A DNA stretch of 64,000 nt from Metellina segmentata (Eukaryota; Arthropoda; Arachnida; Araneae; Tetragnathidae): the NCBI GenBank assembly GCA_947359465.1, contig OX375873.1, forward strand, positions 93,641,978 to 93,705,977. The letters are read 5' to 3'. Both the position numbers and the translations under genes were made by a program. The stretch's first letter is position 1. The number at the start of each line of letters is the position of its first letter. The notes under the pieces are model-generated. The model was not told the DNA's origin and searched no databases. It was given only the letters and a program-made list of their open reading frames with translations. Below are positions 34,221-44,565 of this stretch, one piece after another.

Positions 34221-35128
34221 ATGGCAAGCATCATTAAATCAAAAAGTACCCCAAACAAGAAAACCAGAAGTGAAATGTCTGTAGATAACGATAGTGGTAG
34301 TAATGAGATTTCTGTGTTAGAAATGAAGATTGAGCTTGCAAAGCATGAAACAGAGCTTGCAAACCGTGAGACTGAGCTTAAAAAGCTAAAAGTCGAACGA
34401 ATAAAGTTGGAAAGTTCTAACCATCAATCTAATATTGACTCAATTACACCTGTAGCATTACGACATAATTCAGTGGCAGACTATTTAAAAATTTAAAATT
34501 TATCTTTCGGTACCTTCCCAAGGGATCCCATTAAAATTGTGCAATATTTTGAAACTTTAGAACGCAATTTTGTGACACATTCAATTGCCGAGGAATTACA
34601 TAGCAAAATCATCTTATGCTTGATAGATGGGGAACTAGCAAACCACATTTATCGTAAACTCGATACACAAGAGGTAGATAATTATGAAGAGGTTAAGACG
34701 GCTATCTTTAGCGAGCTAAGGGTTTCTGCCAAGAATCTAAAATATAAGTTTGATAATATGCAGAGGAAACAAACGAATCGATTTTTCAGTTTGCAACCAA
34801 AATTGAGCGGTACTTACAATATTATTTGACATGTCGAAAGGTCACTGATTATGAATCTTTAGTGAAATTGCTAACGGCAGACGAATTGAAAGATTGTCTG
34901 GATGACGACGTGAAGGCATATATATTACAACAAGAGGGCGATGGATTTGTTGGTGCTAAGGAAATTGCACAGAAAGCAGATGTTTTTGTGAGTTCCATTC
35001 AGGCACCGAAACGTAAAAGCTAAACATTAGAACATCCTAATTTCCAAAGAGAAAAATCAAATGGCAACAGACAATTTTTGAAGCGATGCTTTTCTTGTGG
35101 ATCACTTAATCATGTAGCTAAGTTTTGT
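34221..35128 (+). pseudogene. gag: gag of the Gmr1-like element
   Basis: A coiled-coil-like start (ELAKHETELANRETELKKLK) precedes a capsid-like region (QYFETLERNFVTHS, then LLTADELKDCLDDDVKAYIL, GAKEIAQKADVF) and a zinc knuckle C-x2-C-x4-H-x4-C at 35087-35128 (CFSCGSLNHVAKFC). A TAA interrupts at 34494-34496, a frameshift falls near 34788, and another stop separates capsid from knuckle at about 35021. I prefer the start at 34221 over 34200 because the related fragment at 43104 keeps that ATG and has lost the earlier one. It would have formed the particle core and bound RNA. Confidence 0.8.
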
Positions 35129-35249
35129 CGAGGAACTCAAGGTGGACGGAGAAACGAGTCGAAACGAGAAGGATATGAAGAAACAGGGAACGGCAGGGTA
35201 AAAAGAGAAGACATTGTAGCTAGGGTAAGCTTAGAGGGGAGATCCTTAT

Positions 35250-35660
35250 AAGTATCACAGGGGGAGGAAGATATACCAAGCGAAAAAAACGTTTGCGTTG
35301 AGAACGGGGATGCTTCAGCCGAATTTATGGTTGACACGGGAGCGGAAATCACGTGTTTTCGCGAAGGACTTTTGGGTGAAGCTAGGAAACCGGTCAAGGG
35401 TCAAGTTGTCTTAGAAGGGGCTTTTGGAAATCGAATACGTGCAAATATTAAGGTTTTGAAGCTGAGGTTATAGAGAAGAAACAAAGATGGAGATTCGGGA
35501 GTAGATATTTGTTGTGCAATTACACCTACTTTATGTAAGGAAGGTTTAATGTCGTTGCATGATTTTAACGCTTTAATGCAGAGAGAGAAAGGGAAGTTTT
35601 CTGATCGATTATTTGGAGAGATAGGTGTAGTTACTACACGCAGTAACATAAGAGGGTAAA
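35250..35660 (+). pseudogene. Retrotransposon aspartic protease
   Basis: The frame reads ASAEFMVDTGAEITCF, with the DTGA active-site motif at 35333-35344 and the hydrophobic residues before it. A following stretch (AFGNRIRANIKVLKL) is consistent with the rest of a retropepsin. A TAG follows at about 35471. Its role would be cleavage of the gag-pol polyprotein. Confidence 0.75.
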
Positions 35661-35759
35661 CTGAAACTTCTGCTGATATCGTTGAATCGGAAGACGAAGT
35701 TAGTTGCAATAAGGGGCATGGAGGGAAAACAGATTTGGTAGAAATGCTGGATAGTTTAG

Positions 35760-37190
35760 CGATCGAATAAGTGTAGAGTCGGAATTTGTATCACAAGACG
35801 GAAAACAGGAATTTTCGGAAAGTGAGAAGTTAAAATTTGAGCAACGGGAAAATAATTCATTACGCGAAACTTTTGAATTCGCAAAAAGAAAGAAAGGGGA
35901 ATTCAAAATTTGCGATGGCTTTCTTTATCACGAAGAGTATATGCAGGATACTATCATTTGTCAGTTTGTGTTACCTAAGGGGAAAAGACACAAAATTTTA
36001 GAATTAGCGAACAATGCTATTTTTTCAGCACACCATGGATTTAAGCGTACTTTAGAAAGGATAAAACTATTATTTTACTGGCCAGGGATGAAGATTAAAT
36101 AAGACAATACTGCGAGAGTTGTAAAGACTGTCAGTTAAGAAGGAAAGTTACTAGATCCGATAGAACTCCTATAACTAGGGTAGAAAGACCTAAAAACGTT
36201 TGGGAAATTGTTAATGTTGATTACATTGGAGAAATTTCACCTCCATCTGCTACAGGACATAAGTATGTGCTAACTATAATAGATCAAAATACTCGTTATG
36301 CAGAAGCTGTTTGTATAAAATCTTTATCGTCTAAAGCTACTTGCGTTGCAATGCTAGGTATTTTTCAAAGGTATGGAATTCCTGAAATTATTGCATCTGA
36401 TCAAGGGACAAATTTCACTAGCGAGTTAACGATGAAATTGGAGGAAATATTAGGTGTAGCTCCACGTTTTTCTACACCGGGATACCCACAAAGTAATGGT
36501 TTAATTGAGTGATTTAACCAAAATTTGAAGAACATGTTTCATTTTGCAATTAGAAACGATCCAAAAAATTGGGATAAAAGCATACCATTTTGTCTTTGGG
36601 CGTATAATGAAATTTCTAACAGTACGATTGGTTACTCACATTTTGAAATGATGTTTGGGAGAAAGCAGCGAGGAGTTCTTAATCCTTTTTTGTACTATGT
36701 ACATATTTTAAAAAGTACTATGACAAATGAAATTTCACTACCGATGGGAATGAGTAAAGGTGCAACTGAGTATTTAGGAGAATGAAAAGAGAGGTTAGAA
36801 GAGATAGCCGAAAAAGCCGAGATTAGAGCTGAAATTAATCAAAATAAACATGAGAATTATTTTAATCGAAAAACTAAAATGAAACAATCCAAAGAGGGTG
36901 ATCAAGTAAGAATTCTTGCACCTGATTCTACAAATAAATTGTACGCTGGTTGGCAAGGACCAGTAACAGTGTTAGGAAGAGTAAAACAAAATAGTTATCC
37001 TGTAGAAATGGCAAATGGTGGACAAAGAACGTTTCATGCAAGTAAAATTAGAGAATTTAAGATTTCGTGTTCAGTAGTGGGTGTAGTTTTTAAGGAAGAT
37101 GTAGAATTCGGATATATTCGAGAAACACTATGTAAGGTAGAAACAAATAGATTTCGGAATAATCTAGGAGTTACTGAAGGAAATAAATGA
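35760..37190 (+). pseudogene. Ty3/gypsy-type integrase
   Basis: The N-terminal region has GEFKICDGFLYHEEY, then FSAHHGFKRTLERIKLLFYW and YCESCKDCQL, the H2C2 zinc-binding pattern; the first histidine seems replaced by asparagine. The catalytic core is DD35E: D at 36219-36221 in VNVDYIGE, D at 36399-36401 in ASDQGTNF, E at 36507-36509 in NGLIE. The next codon, normally arginine, is TGA. A second TGA follows at 36783-36785. The C-terminal part (WQGPVTVLGRVKQNSYPVEM, then RTFHASKIREF) is the GPF/Y module of Ty3/gypsy integrases. There is a stop and shift near 36100. It lies upstream of RT, which is the notable feature. Confidence 0.9.
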
Positions 37191-37726
37191 TCTTACTAAT
37201 CATCAGAGATCACGATTACGTGAAGTTCTTTTGCAGTTTCCAAATTTCTTTTCTGGGAAAATAGGTAGGAGTAAGGTTGGGATGCATGAAATAAAGCTAA
37301 AGGAGGTAAGCGAATTAAAAACGACCCATAGATACAAAGTGTCTATGCCAATGCAAGCACATGTAGAAGCGCAAATTCAAGAGTTGCTAGATTTTGATTT
37401 GATTGAACTTTCAGATTCGGAATTTAGTCATCCGATTGTATGTGTAGTAAAAAAGGACGGCGGATTGAGATTATGTTGTGATTTTAGAATGGTTAACTCA
37501 CATACTTGCTTGAGTGCATTTCCAATGCAACACATTCCAAATTTGTAAGCGAAAGTAGGAGCGGCAATTTACATTACTACAATTGATTGTCAACGAGGAT
37601 ATTGGCAATTGCCCTTGCATAAAGATAGCCTATACTTGACTTCTTTTACCTCACATAGTGGGCAAAATCAATGGAAGGTAATGCCATTTGGATTATCAGG
37701 CGCAGGAGCTAGATTTCAAAGAGCTA

Positions 37727-39235
37727 CACTGGTGTAAGAAATTAAGATAATTTCCAGACTTGGTCGATTATCTCTAGAACTACTGTACGGATTTTAATGA
37801 AATTTGATATGTACATACATAGATGCAATACAAAACAAATAACCATTCAATAATTGTAATACACACGCATGATCGTGAGTAACACTCGTTGGAGTCGGAA
37901 TGTATGAAACAGCGGTTGCAGAATAAACAAAAAATAAAGGGTTAATAAATGGGTTAATAGGGGGTATGGTCCCCTCTTGCAGATATACAGGTGTCGCAGC
38001 GTGATTTCATACTTAAAATAAGGCAGTTTATCGTTTCCTGTGGCAATTGGTCCCATGCGTTCAGAACCGCTGTTTTCATTCCCTAGATGGTTCTAGGGTT
38101 GCGAGTTGCAATTGCCCTCCACAGAGCGTCCCAGACATGCTCTATAGGGTTAAGGTCTGGAGGTCTGGCTGGCCAATCCATCCGGCGAATATCCTCACTC
38201 TCTAGAAATTTGTCGACCAGAAGAGCTCTATGTGGCCTCGCGTTATCGTCCATTAAAATGAACTCAGGGCCAACTGCACCCCTCAAAAGGCGAACATAGA
38301 GCTCCAAGACCTCATCCCTATACCTCACACCAGTCACACTGCCTCTTTCAAAGACATGGAGAGGTGTGCGGCCATCCAACATGATGCCTGCCCAGACCAT
38401 TAAACCTCTTCTGCCATAATGGTCGATTTCACGGATATTGGAGGGTAGGTAGTGAATCCCTGGTTCTCTCCATATGAACGTACGGCGAGAATCGGTTTTT
38501 AGGCTGAACCGGGACTTATCAGTGAAGAGAACGGTCGCCCATTGATCCATACTCCAATCTCTATGCTCTCTGCACCATGATAAAAGGATTCTCCTGTTCG
38601 TAGAAGTGAGCGGGACGCAAACAGCAGGTCTTCTTGCGAACAACCCTCTCTCATGGAACCCTTTTGGAAACAGTCACCCTTGATACATGGGTTCCTGTGG
38701 CTGCATACAAGTCACGAGAGAGCTGAGAAGCTGTATCACTCGCTATAATCGACAAATGGCGATCTTCTCTGGCCGTCGTGGCTCTTGTACGACCTTGTCC
38801 AGGCTTTCTCTCGATGGATCCGTTATCTTGGAATTCTTTCCATAAGTTAAACACGACGCTGAGCGTTAAATTGAACTCTTTATAAATGTGGACTTGAGAT
38901 TGGCCTGCTTCTAGCCTCCCCACAATTCGCCACCTCATTCCATCATCTAAACGTTGGTGGTTACTCATTTTTACTGTTACAATTTGAATTTAACAGATTG
39001 CTGCTAAATAACACGAAGAAATTCGCCGAGGTGTGCTAGCAAACGAAATGCGTCTTAACTTACACGCGCTTATAAAGCCTGTTTCTCTACTGCCTCCGTC
39101 TACACACGTGTACGCTTACGTATTTGACGTACAAGATTTGCATTTTTGTCTAGAAGCAGTGGTTTTACATTCAGTTCAGTTTTTTTCATGAAATTCGATA
39201 AGAAATGCAAATTTTCTTAATTTATTTCACCAGTG
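37727..39235 (-). mobile_element. Tc1/Tcb1-like transposon, nearly complete
   Basis: Inverted ends of about 28 bp start CACTGGTG and continue AATTAAGA; both are flanked by TA (37725-37726 and 39236-39237), the Tc1/mariner target. The transposase gene is on the minus strand, 37954-38968. The insertion splits the reverse transcriptase of the gypsy element and is therefore younger than it. Confidence 0.95.
37954..38968 (-). pseudogene. Tc1-like DD34E transposase, one frameshift and one nonsense
   Basis: Starts MSNHQRLDDGMRWRIVGRLE and has a bipartite helix-turn-helix N-terminal half with a GRPR-like GQGRTRATT linker. A one-base insertion at about 38650 shifts the frame after VTVSKR. The catalytic half then reads on with ARRPAVCVPLTSTNRR, first D in LFTDKSRFSL, second D in ILMDDNARPH and E in DLNPIEHVW, 34 residues after the second D. 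A TAG at 38083-38085 falls where the family has a sense codon, then the tail continues to RGDHTPY and a TAA at 37954-37956. A short deletion lies between SIIAS and TASQLS compared with the family as I recall it. All three catalytic residues survive. The close match to Tcb1-like proteins of spiders is from memory. Confidence 0.92.
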
Positions 39236-39524
39236 TATGAATAGAATACTAGCTAAACATAAGGAATATTCAGACGCTTATTTAGATGATATTGCCATAT
39301 TTTCTCAAACATGGGAGAAACATCTTATTCGTGTAGGTTCAATATTAAATGAATCAGAAAAGAACGGTTGAACGGGAAATATAGCAAAATGTAAAGTTGC
39401 CCAATATAAAGTTAAATTCCTAGGCCAGGTAGTAGGATCTCAAACACAATCACCAGATCCTGATAAGTTAGGCGCTATAAAATAATTAGAGAGACCCACC
39501 ACCAAGTCACAAGTTCGAAGTTTA

Positions 39525-40032
39525 ATGGGATTGTTTGGGTACTACCGGTATTTTGTACCTAATTTTGCAGAAATTGCGCGTCCGTTAACTGAATTAACAA
39601 AAAAGAAAATGCCGAATAAAATAACTTGGGGAGAAAAGGAAGAGCATTCTTTCAATATTTTGAAAGAAAAGTTGTGTAATTCTCCAATTCTAATGTCTCT
39701 TATTCCGGGTAGACAGTTTTACCTTATATGCGATGCGAGTCAGAATAGTGTAGGGGTTTGCTTGAGTCAGTTGGATGATGGTGGAATTGAACGACCTGTA
39801 GGGTATGCAAGACAGAAATTGACAGATTCACAGAGAAAGTGGCCAGCTATACACCAAGAAGCACATGCTATCGTGTTTTGACTGAAAAAGTTTGAAGAAT
39901 GGACATTCGGGACGAAAATCATTGTGATTTCGGACCACAATCCTTTGTCCTTCCTCTGTAATACTTCTCCGCATAACTCAAAACTACAACGATGGGCTCT
40001 AGCTTAGCAGAATTATGAACTAGAGGTACAAC
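39525..40032 (+). pseudogene. RNase H domain of the Gmr1-like element
   Basis: The RT thumb/connection (MGLFGYYRYFVPNFAEIARP) leads into RNase H: LICDASQNSVGVCLSQ with the first aspartate, HQEAHAIVF with the glutamate, and ISDHNPLSFL with the next aspartate. A TGA at 39879-39881 and a TAG at about 40003 interrupt. The usual ending (YELEVQ...RAG...HVDVLSR) is divided by the hAT element: the first half ends at 40032 and the rest is at 41341-41390. In most Ty3/gypsy elements integrase would follow here; instead the sequence runs out after about 25 residues. Confidence 0.9.
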
Positions 40033-41340
40033 CAGTGCTGTAGTCTAAAAAACAACAGAGGGTATACCATGGACGCCCGAAGAATGTTTTTCTTGGGGAC
40101 ACTTTCAAAACTTACACTTTCCACGGGGGGCAAAAAAACATGTACACACACGTACATACATGTACATATATGGTAATCCATAAGGAGGTTGACCGTCCGC
40201 TTGGGGTATACTCAAAGGACCAAGGAATATGTTGGAATTAATCGAAGTTTAAATTATCGAGAGAAAAAAAGCTTGTATTAATTTTATAATACAGGAAAGG
40301 AACTGTGGAACTTTGAAAAAACTTCGACTTTAGCAGAAATTCGTGTTCACAAGGTTCAAGTTATTGATAGTTTACTGTATTTATGGCAAATCAAAATATG
40401 CAGACTAGTATCGAGTGATATTCAAATTTGAAAAAATATCACTACATTAATATTTAAAAAACTATGATATAAAATAATTACAGGAAATATGTTAAGAGAA
40501 AAATGTTTAAACACATATAAAGTAGGACATTTTTTAAAACAAATTTTAAGGCCTACCTCTATTATTTTCATTGAAATATTTTCCAAACAGCTTGATGAGA
40601 GAAATCCGTAGCTGTGTCTCTTTTTGTAGCGCATACTCTTAATATATTGTCTACTGAAGAGCAATTGTTGGCCAACCAAGAATTTACAAATTTTTTCCGG
40701 TGGAAAGTGTTCTATAGGTGGCCTATTTGCATTAATAAACATTAGATTGAAGAAGTTTGAAATCAATAACGATGATCTCAAATCTGTTACACTATGTCAT
40801 TCATTAAACTAAACCCGCGCTCGCACTCAGCCGTGAAACACGGTAATATTTCAATTGTTCTTAAAAGAGGCTTTCATTTTTCTGGAACACCTTAGCCGTT
40901 TTCATCGGTCCCTCAAACCCTGAATAATCCACATTTCATCGATACCAACACGTCAACAGATTATTTTTACCTCCTATTCTCCATGGCGAATATCCCCTTT
41001 TTATATATTTCTGGATCACACAAGCAAGGATATATCCTTCAAAAGTTAACAATTTTCTTCCATTGAAATCACTACAAGGTCTCGATTTCATTCTACGGAC
41101 CATACTTTGAATGAATTGCTTACGATTAATAGGTACGATTTTGGAATTATGTACGAGGTGATATCTTGAAATAGAAACTTTTCTTTTGCTTCTACAGCTA
41201 TCTGCGTTGTACGTGATGTTTTCTAGGAAAGGCAAAGCGTGTATGTAGTTTTTAAGAGAAAGCAGAGGGCATACGGAGTTCGCTGGAAAAATCAGAGGGT
41301 ATACGGCGAATACCGACGTATACCCTCCACTACAGCACTG
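40033..41340 (-). mobile_element. hAT element inserted after RNase H
   Basis: Starts CAGTGCTGTAGT and ends with its complement. It is flanked by perfect 8-bp GGTACAAC duplications (40025-40032 and 41341-41348). The inner words AGAGGGTATAC recur near both ends. On the minus strand, about 40560-40870, is the C-terminal dimerisation region of a hAT transposase: FTAECERGFSLMNDIV, SSLLISNFFNLMFINANRPP, IEHFPPEKICKFLVGQ. No catalytic domain remains, so this is a deletion derivative. Confidence 0.92.
40560..40870 (-). pseudogene. hAT transposase dimerisation domain fragment
   Basis: The block FTAECERGFSLMN is the hallmark of one hAT branch (ZNF862/KIAA1586-like), followed by LMFINANRPPIEHFPPEKIC, typical of that branch's end. 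Stops interrupt near 40797. The DDE-like catalytic part is missing. Confidence 0.7.
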
Positions 41341-41467
41341 GGTACAACATCGTGCTGGTGTGCAGATCCAACACGTAGACGTACTATCACGCTTAATTCG
41401 ACTCTCGAACAATGCATGCGTTGAATGGTAGAATTTGCGTAAACTGCACTAGTATTAACTCAATCAT

Positions 41468-42115
41468 CTATATATATATTTCTCTTACGTGGCACGCAAA
41501 AAAGACGTTATTTGTTACCGCGTTTTGGCAACATTGTGCGATTGTTTGTTTACTAGGAGCTTCGCGCCTCATTTGAATCTATAGCGTTATCGGATGAAAT
41601 TTTATTGAAAAAAAAATGAATTTTAGACGAGCTGTTGTGGTTTGTAATAGAAATCTAAGAAAGCGGAGGATCTTTTCAGGGCTATTTAAAAAACGGTCCT
41701 TTTCAAGGCTAACAATTATAGTACAACAAGACGCGTGCACTACAACTTTCGACAACAAACTCAGTCAAAAAGTGTATGGGTGGCTCGAGTACTGGGGAAA
41801 TGTACACACAAACAACATGCTGGGTATTCAATTTCCAAAGCAGCGCTCACATTGCGAGTAAAAATTTGCTCAAAGTTTTCATTTAAATTCTGATTCCAGA
41901 GGTACTGTATATATCTTTTATGTAATACAACAAATTTAGATTTGAAAAATATTTTTTTGGAATATCATATTTTGTAATCAATCCCTTCTGCTAGGACACG
42001 TGTCTTCATTGATGCGAGCGAAGCGAGCATAGGTTCGCGCAGCGAACGAATAAGAATTGCGAAGCAATCTTCCGGGGGTTGGCGATCGTTAGCGAGCAGG
42101 AGGCGGGCCCCCTAG
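41468..42115 (+). mobile_element. Non-autonomous Helitron, family 1
   Basis: Begins TCTATATATATATTTCTCTT after a host A, with TACGTGGCACGCAAAA following, and ends GCGGGCCCCCTAG before a host T. A GC-rich hairpin precedes the CTAG. It matches 50546-51195 throughout and the two halves of 6673-8040. GCGAGCGAAGCGAGC, GTTCGCGCAGCGAAC and GCGAAGCAATC words form small palindromes near the 3' end. It lies in the 3' region of the gypsy element, after the last RNase H codons. Confidence 0.9.
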
Positions 42116-42284
42116 TCTATAATATTACTTGACAGATTAAAGACTGCTGATGTCTAAGACAATTTTGGGTGAAATTCCGAGAAGTGTTATTTTTTTTGTG
42201 ATGATGAAATATTGATCTTTTTGTGTGTTAGGTGAATTTTAAACTGTATGGCCTCAAGGTCTTATGACCTCTGCGTCCAATTTC

Positions 42285-42510
42285 GGAAGGGAGGTATGAG
42301 ATCACCACCCCTAACTGCAACCGAAAGGCTACAGGCGAGGTGGGGAAAAGTGCACGTGAAAGGGAGTCTATCTGTTGTGTCTGGTGTAGGGTGGATGTGT
42401 GGTCCCCTGCTCAGGCTATGTTAATCCTTTAGTCTTCTGTATATATTAGTTTAATTTTCATTAGTCAAGAATAAACGTCTTATTCTCAAATCTTAGTTTT
42501 TTTCTTAACA
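42285..42510 (+). other. Candidate polypurine tract and 3' LTR
   Basis: GGAAGGGAGG at 42285-42294 is followed by TATGAGATCACC. A segment of about 200 bp follows with an AATAAA near 42470. This is the expected arrangement for the 3' LTR of the gypsy element, which needs no env. I found no matching 5' copy upstream of gag, so the call is tentative and the right border is a guess. Confidence 0.4.
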
Positions 42511-42639
42511 AGATGCCACTTCATCAAACTAACCAAATCCTAACAGTATGTATTTCCGTTTTCAAGGCGTTAATTCTAATAATCTTTACCCCATTTTGTA
42601 ACCTGAAAACTACTACCATGACTAACAGTATTCACTTAC

Positions 42640-43352
42640 AATGAAGTACCAATGCATCGAGTCATGGGCAGTGGTGGTGGTGTACTTGTTTGGGGGTGTT
42701 TTTCGTGGTATGACCTGGGACCTTTGCATGTTGTTCCTTGTCAATTGAAAGCCGACGCCTACATGAACATTTTGGACAATTAGGTTCTCCCTACGCTCTG
42801 GCAATTTTATGGAATGAACGAATATTACTTCCAGAACGACAACAATCCATGTCATGCTGCAGCCTCTGTCAAGCAGTGGTATCAAGGTATGGACGTAAAA
42901 CACATATTCCCTGGCCTGCTCAGAGTCCCAACCTAAACCCCATAGAACATTTGTGGGAACATTAGAGCGACGCTTACGGACCAGGGAGCCACGTCCGATA
43001 TCTACAGTTGAGCTGGCGATATTCTTGCAGCAGGAATGGACACAAATACCCGTAGTTGTGTAATACGGTCGTAGAGTTCAAGATTGTCTGTCACGAAATT
43101 TACATGTCAAACACCATTAAATCAAACAGTTCCCCAAACAAGAACAGAAGCAGAGTGTTTTAGGGTTTTGTCTGAACACATTTTGGAAGTATCAATTCAT
43201 CTGAACATATCAAAACCTTTTTGAAAGTATGCCCAGAAGGGTTGGTTGCTAGTGTTATTGCAGCACGTGGGGTACCATCCCCCTATTAAATCATGTACTC
43301 TTTCAATTATACCATCACATGTTGCTCTCCGGTCTATTATAGTAGGGTAGTG
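42640..43352 (+). pseudogene. Tc1-like transposon remnant, third copy, with foreign insert
   Basis: Plus-strand copy of the family at 15683 and 20214. Recognisable parts are SWYDLGPLHVV, YMNILDN, then QNDNNPCHAAASVKQWYQGM with the second aspartate, and PAQSPNLNPIEHLWEH with the glutamate, followed by a stop. After the word for GHKYP near 43058 the family sequence is cut, replaced by about 140 bases that include a gypsy gag-start piece, and resumes at 43201 (ATATCAAAACC...TGCCCAGAAGGGTTG). It ends at a TA with GGGTAGTG (43346-43352). The left end is lost. Confidence 0.8.
43068..43150 (+). repeat. Fragment of the Gmr1-like element's leader and gag start
   Basis: About 80 bases match 34190-34270: GTAGAGTTCA, TGTCTGTCACGAAATTTACA, ATTAAATCAAA, CCCCAAACAAGAA. 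It keeps the ATG of gag at 43104. It sits inside a Tc1 remnant. Confidence 0.8.
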
Positions 43353-43354
43353 TA

Positions 43355-44174
43355 CATTATACAAACCACATGGATGATTAATACATACAAACGTATCGTT
43401 TTTTCTGTTTAGTTTATCCATCCACGGTCCTTTTGCAATACGAGGGTTAATTAGAAAGAACATAGGCTTCACGGAAACTTGTCATTTTACTTTTGTGAAC
43501 TCATTTGAAATTCCATATCCTAACAAAGCACAACTATGAAAGTTTGATTCCTGTGTGTTAGACTCTTTGTTGTAATTGATTTGCGTATAAATCAATCAGT
43601 ATGTGTTTATTTCGTAATTGTTAAGCTTCATAAGCTAATTAAAAATGAAACATCTTGTGCTTTTGTGATGGCATAATTGATTATTATTTTTACTATAGTG
43701 TGGGTTTCGTTGGAAGTTGGGCTCAGTAACAAGTTTAAATATTGATTTTCCTGCTTTCTAGCTTAGACTGCAAATTAAACCAAATTATTGTCTAGACAGA
43801 AGTGGTTTCATCGGGATGCTGTAACTGTATAATAATCAATCGTAAATTTGAAAAACATTGAATTGTGTTGCTCTAGTACAACGTTAATTAAATTTACCAA
43901 AGTACGAATTACCGAAACATCGAATTCTCCCCCAAAGATTTAAGAGAGGTATTTACAATTCAGCAATATGTGATTCCTGTATGTGTTCTGAATGTTCTGT
44001 ATGTGTTCATTTTTGGAAGACAATTTTAGCTCTTTACCAATACAAATTTCATGTAATGAATTTCAAGTTGAGGGTTGACACTAATTAGGTAAAACACCAA
44101 AACATCAATAAACTCCATTTTAATATAACCCCAATATGAATCATACAAGAACATTGATACAAAGTTATTTTTGA
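43355..44174. other. No supported gene
   Basis: AT-rich sequence without recognised coding or repeat content. Confidence 0.5.
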
Positions 44175-44275
44175 TTAATTTACGTCGCACTTGAGCAATA
44201 CATCGGGCTAATAGCGACAGTCCGGGATCAATCCAAGAGGGAAAGATCCGAGGACAACGCGACGTAATTTTGATG
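44175..44275 (-). repeat. SINE 3' fragment
   Basis: Minus-strand SINE tail: TTACGTCGCACTTGAG, CGGGCTAATAGCGACAGTCC, GGATCAATCC, GAGGACAACGCGACGTAATT. Confidence 0.8.
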
Positions 44276-44293
44276 GAAATGATAATTTTCAAT

Positions 44294-44565
44294 TAACTTC
44301 GTACTAGAGCAGCACAACGGGCTATTGCCGACGGTCCGGTATCAATTCCTTAAGGGAAAGATCCGAGGACAACACCGCGTAATTTTGAACCACGGGGAGA
44401 TGGCGAGCCAACACCTGAGTTTAAAGCCCACTCTCCAAACTTCCACACCAACTCAACGTGAGGACTCTAGGCATGACAGATTTAAGGTGCACCAGCAGCC
44501 TCTACACCACACGCCTTCAAACAACCCTGCACTGATCCGGATTCGAACTAGGAATCGAATCATCA
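44294..44565 (-). repeat. SINE copy, nearly full
   Basis: Minus-strand SINE with tail, body and much of the tRNA-like head; the B box complement (GGATTCGAACTAGG) is at about 44538-44551. It lies directly downstream of a partial copy and is followed head to head by a plus-strand piece. Confidence 0.82.

Larger units (their letters stand above)
37200..39500 (+). pseudogene. Ty3/gypsy-type reverse transcriptase, split by a Tc1 element
   Basis: The N-terminal part (LREVLLQFPNFFSGKIGRSK, IVCVVKKDGGLRLCCDFR, FPMQHIPNL) and the next segment (TTIDCQRGYWQLPL, SFTSHSGQNQWKVMPFGLSG) end at 37726. RT resumes at 39238 with AKHKEYSDAYLDDIAIFSQT; YLDD is at 39279-39290. The join falls at the duplicated TA of the Tc1 insertion and the frame matches across it. 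Stops lie at 37546-37548, 39370-39372 and 39483-39485. It would copy the element RNA into DNA. Confidence 0.9.
34221..42510 (+). mobile_element. Ty3/gypsy-type retrotransposon with integrase before reverse transcriptase (Gmr1-like order)
   Basis: The plus strand shows, in order: gag (from about 34221), a CCHC zinc knuckle (35087-35128), an aspartic protease DTGA motif (35333-35344), integrase (H2C2-like region from about 35990, DD35E core 36219-36509, GPF/Y-type C-terminal module to about 37100), reverse transcriptase (37231-37726 and 39238-39500, YLDD at 39279-39290) and RNase H (39525-40032 and 41341-41420). Integrase and RT are both Ty3/gypsy in type, yet integrase comes first. That order defines Ty1/copia and, within Ty3/gypsy, the Gmr1 group. 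Three later elements interrupt it: Tc1 37727-39235, hAT 40033-41340, Helitron 41468-42115. Removing them leaves about 4.8 kb. A purine tract and possible 3' LTR follow; no 5' LTR was recognised and the element is dead. Confidence 0.88.

Noticed and set aside
36100..37300. Integrase-before-RT order as an assembly error or rearrangement
   Set aside because: The strand is the same throughout, no domain is duplicated or missing, and RNase H is followed by what looks like the 3' end. I keep the order but note it needs other copies.
40936..41412. 158-codon minus-strand open frame
   Set aside because: It crosses the hAT element's right end and the gypsy sequence beyond, so it is a chance frame.
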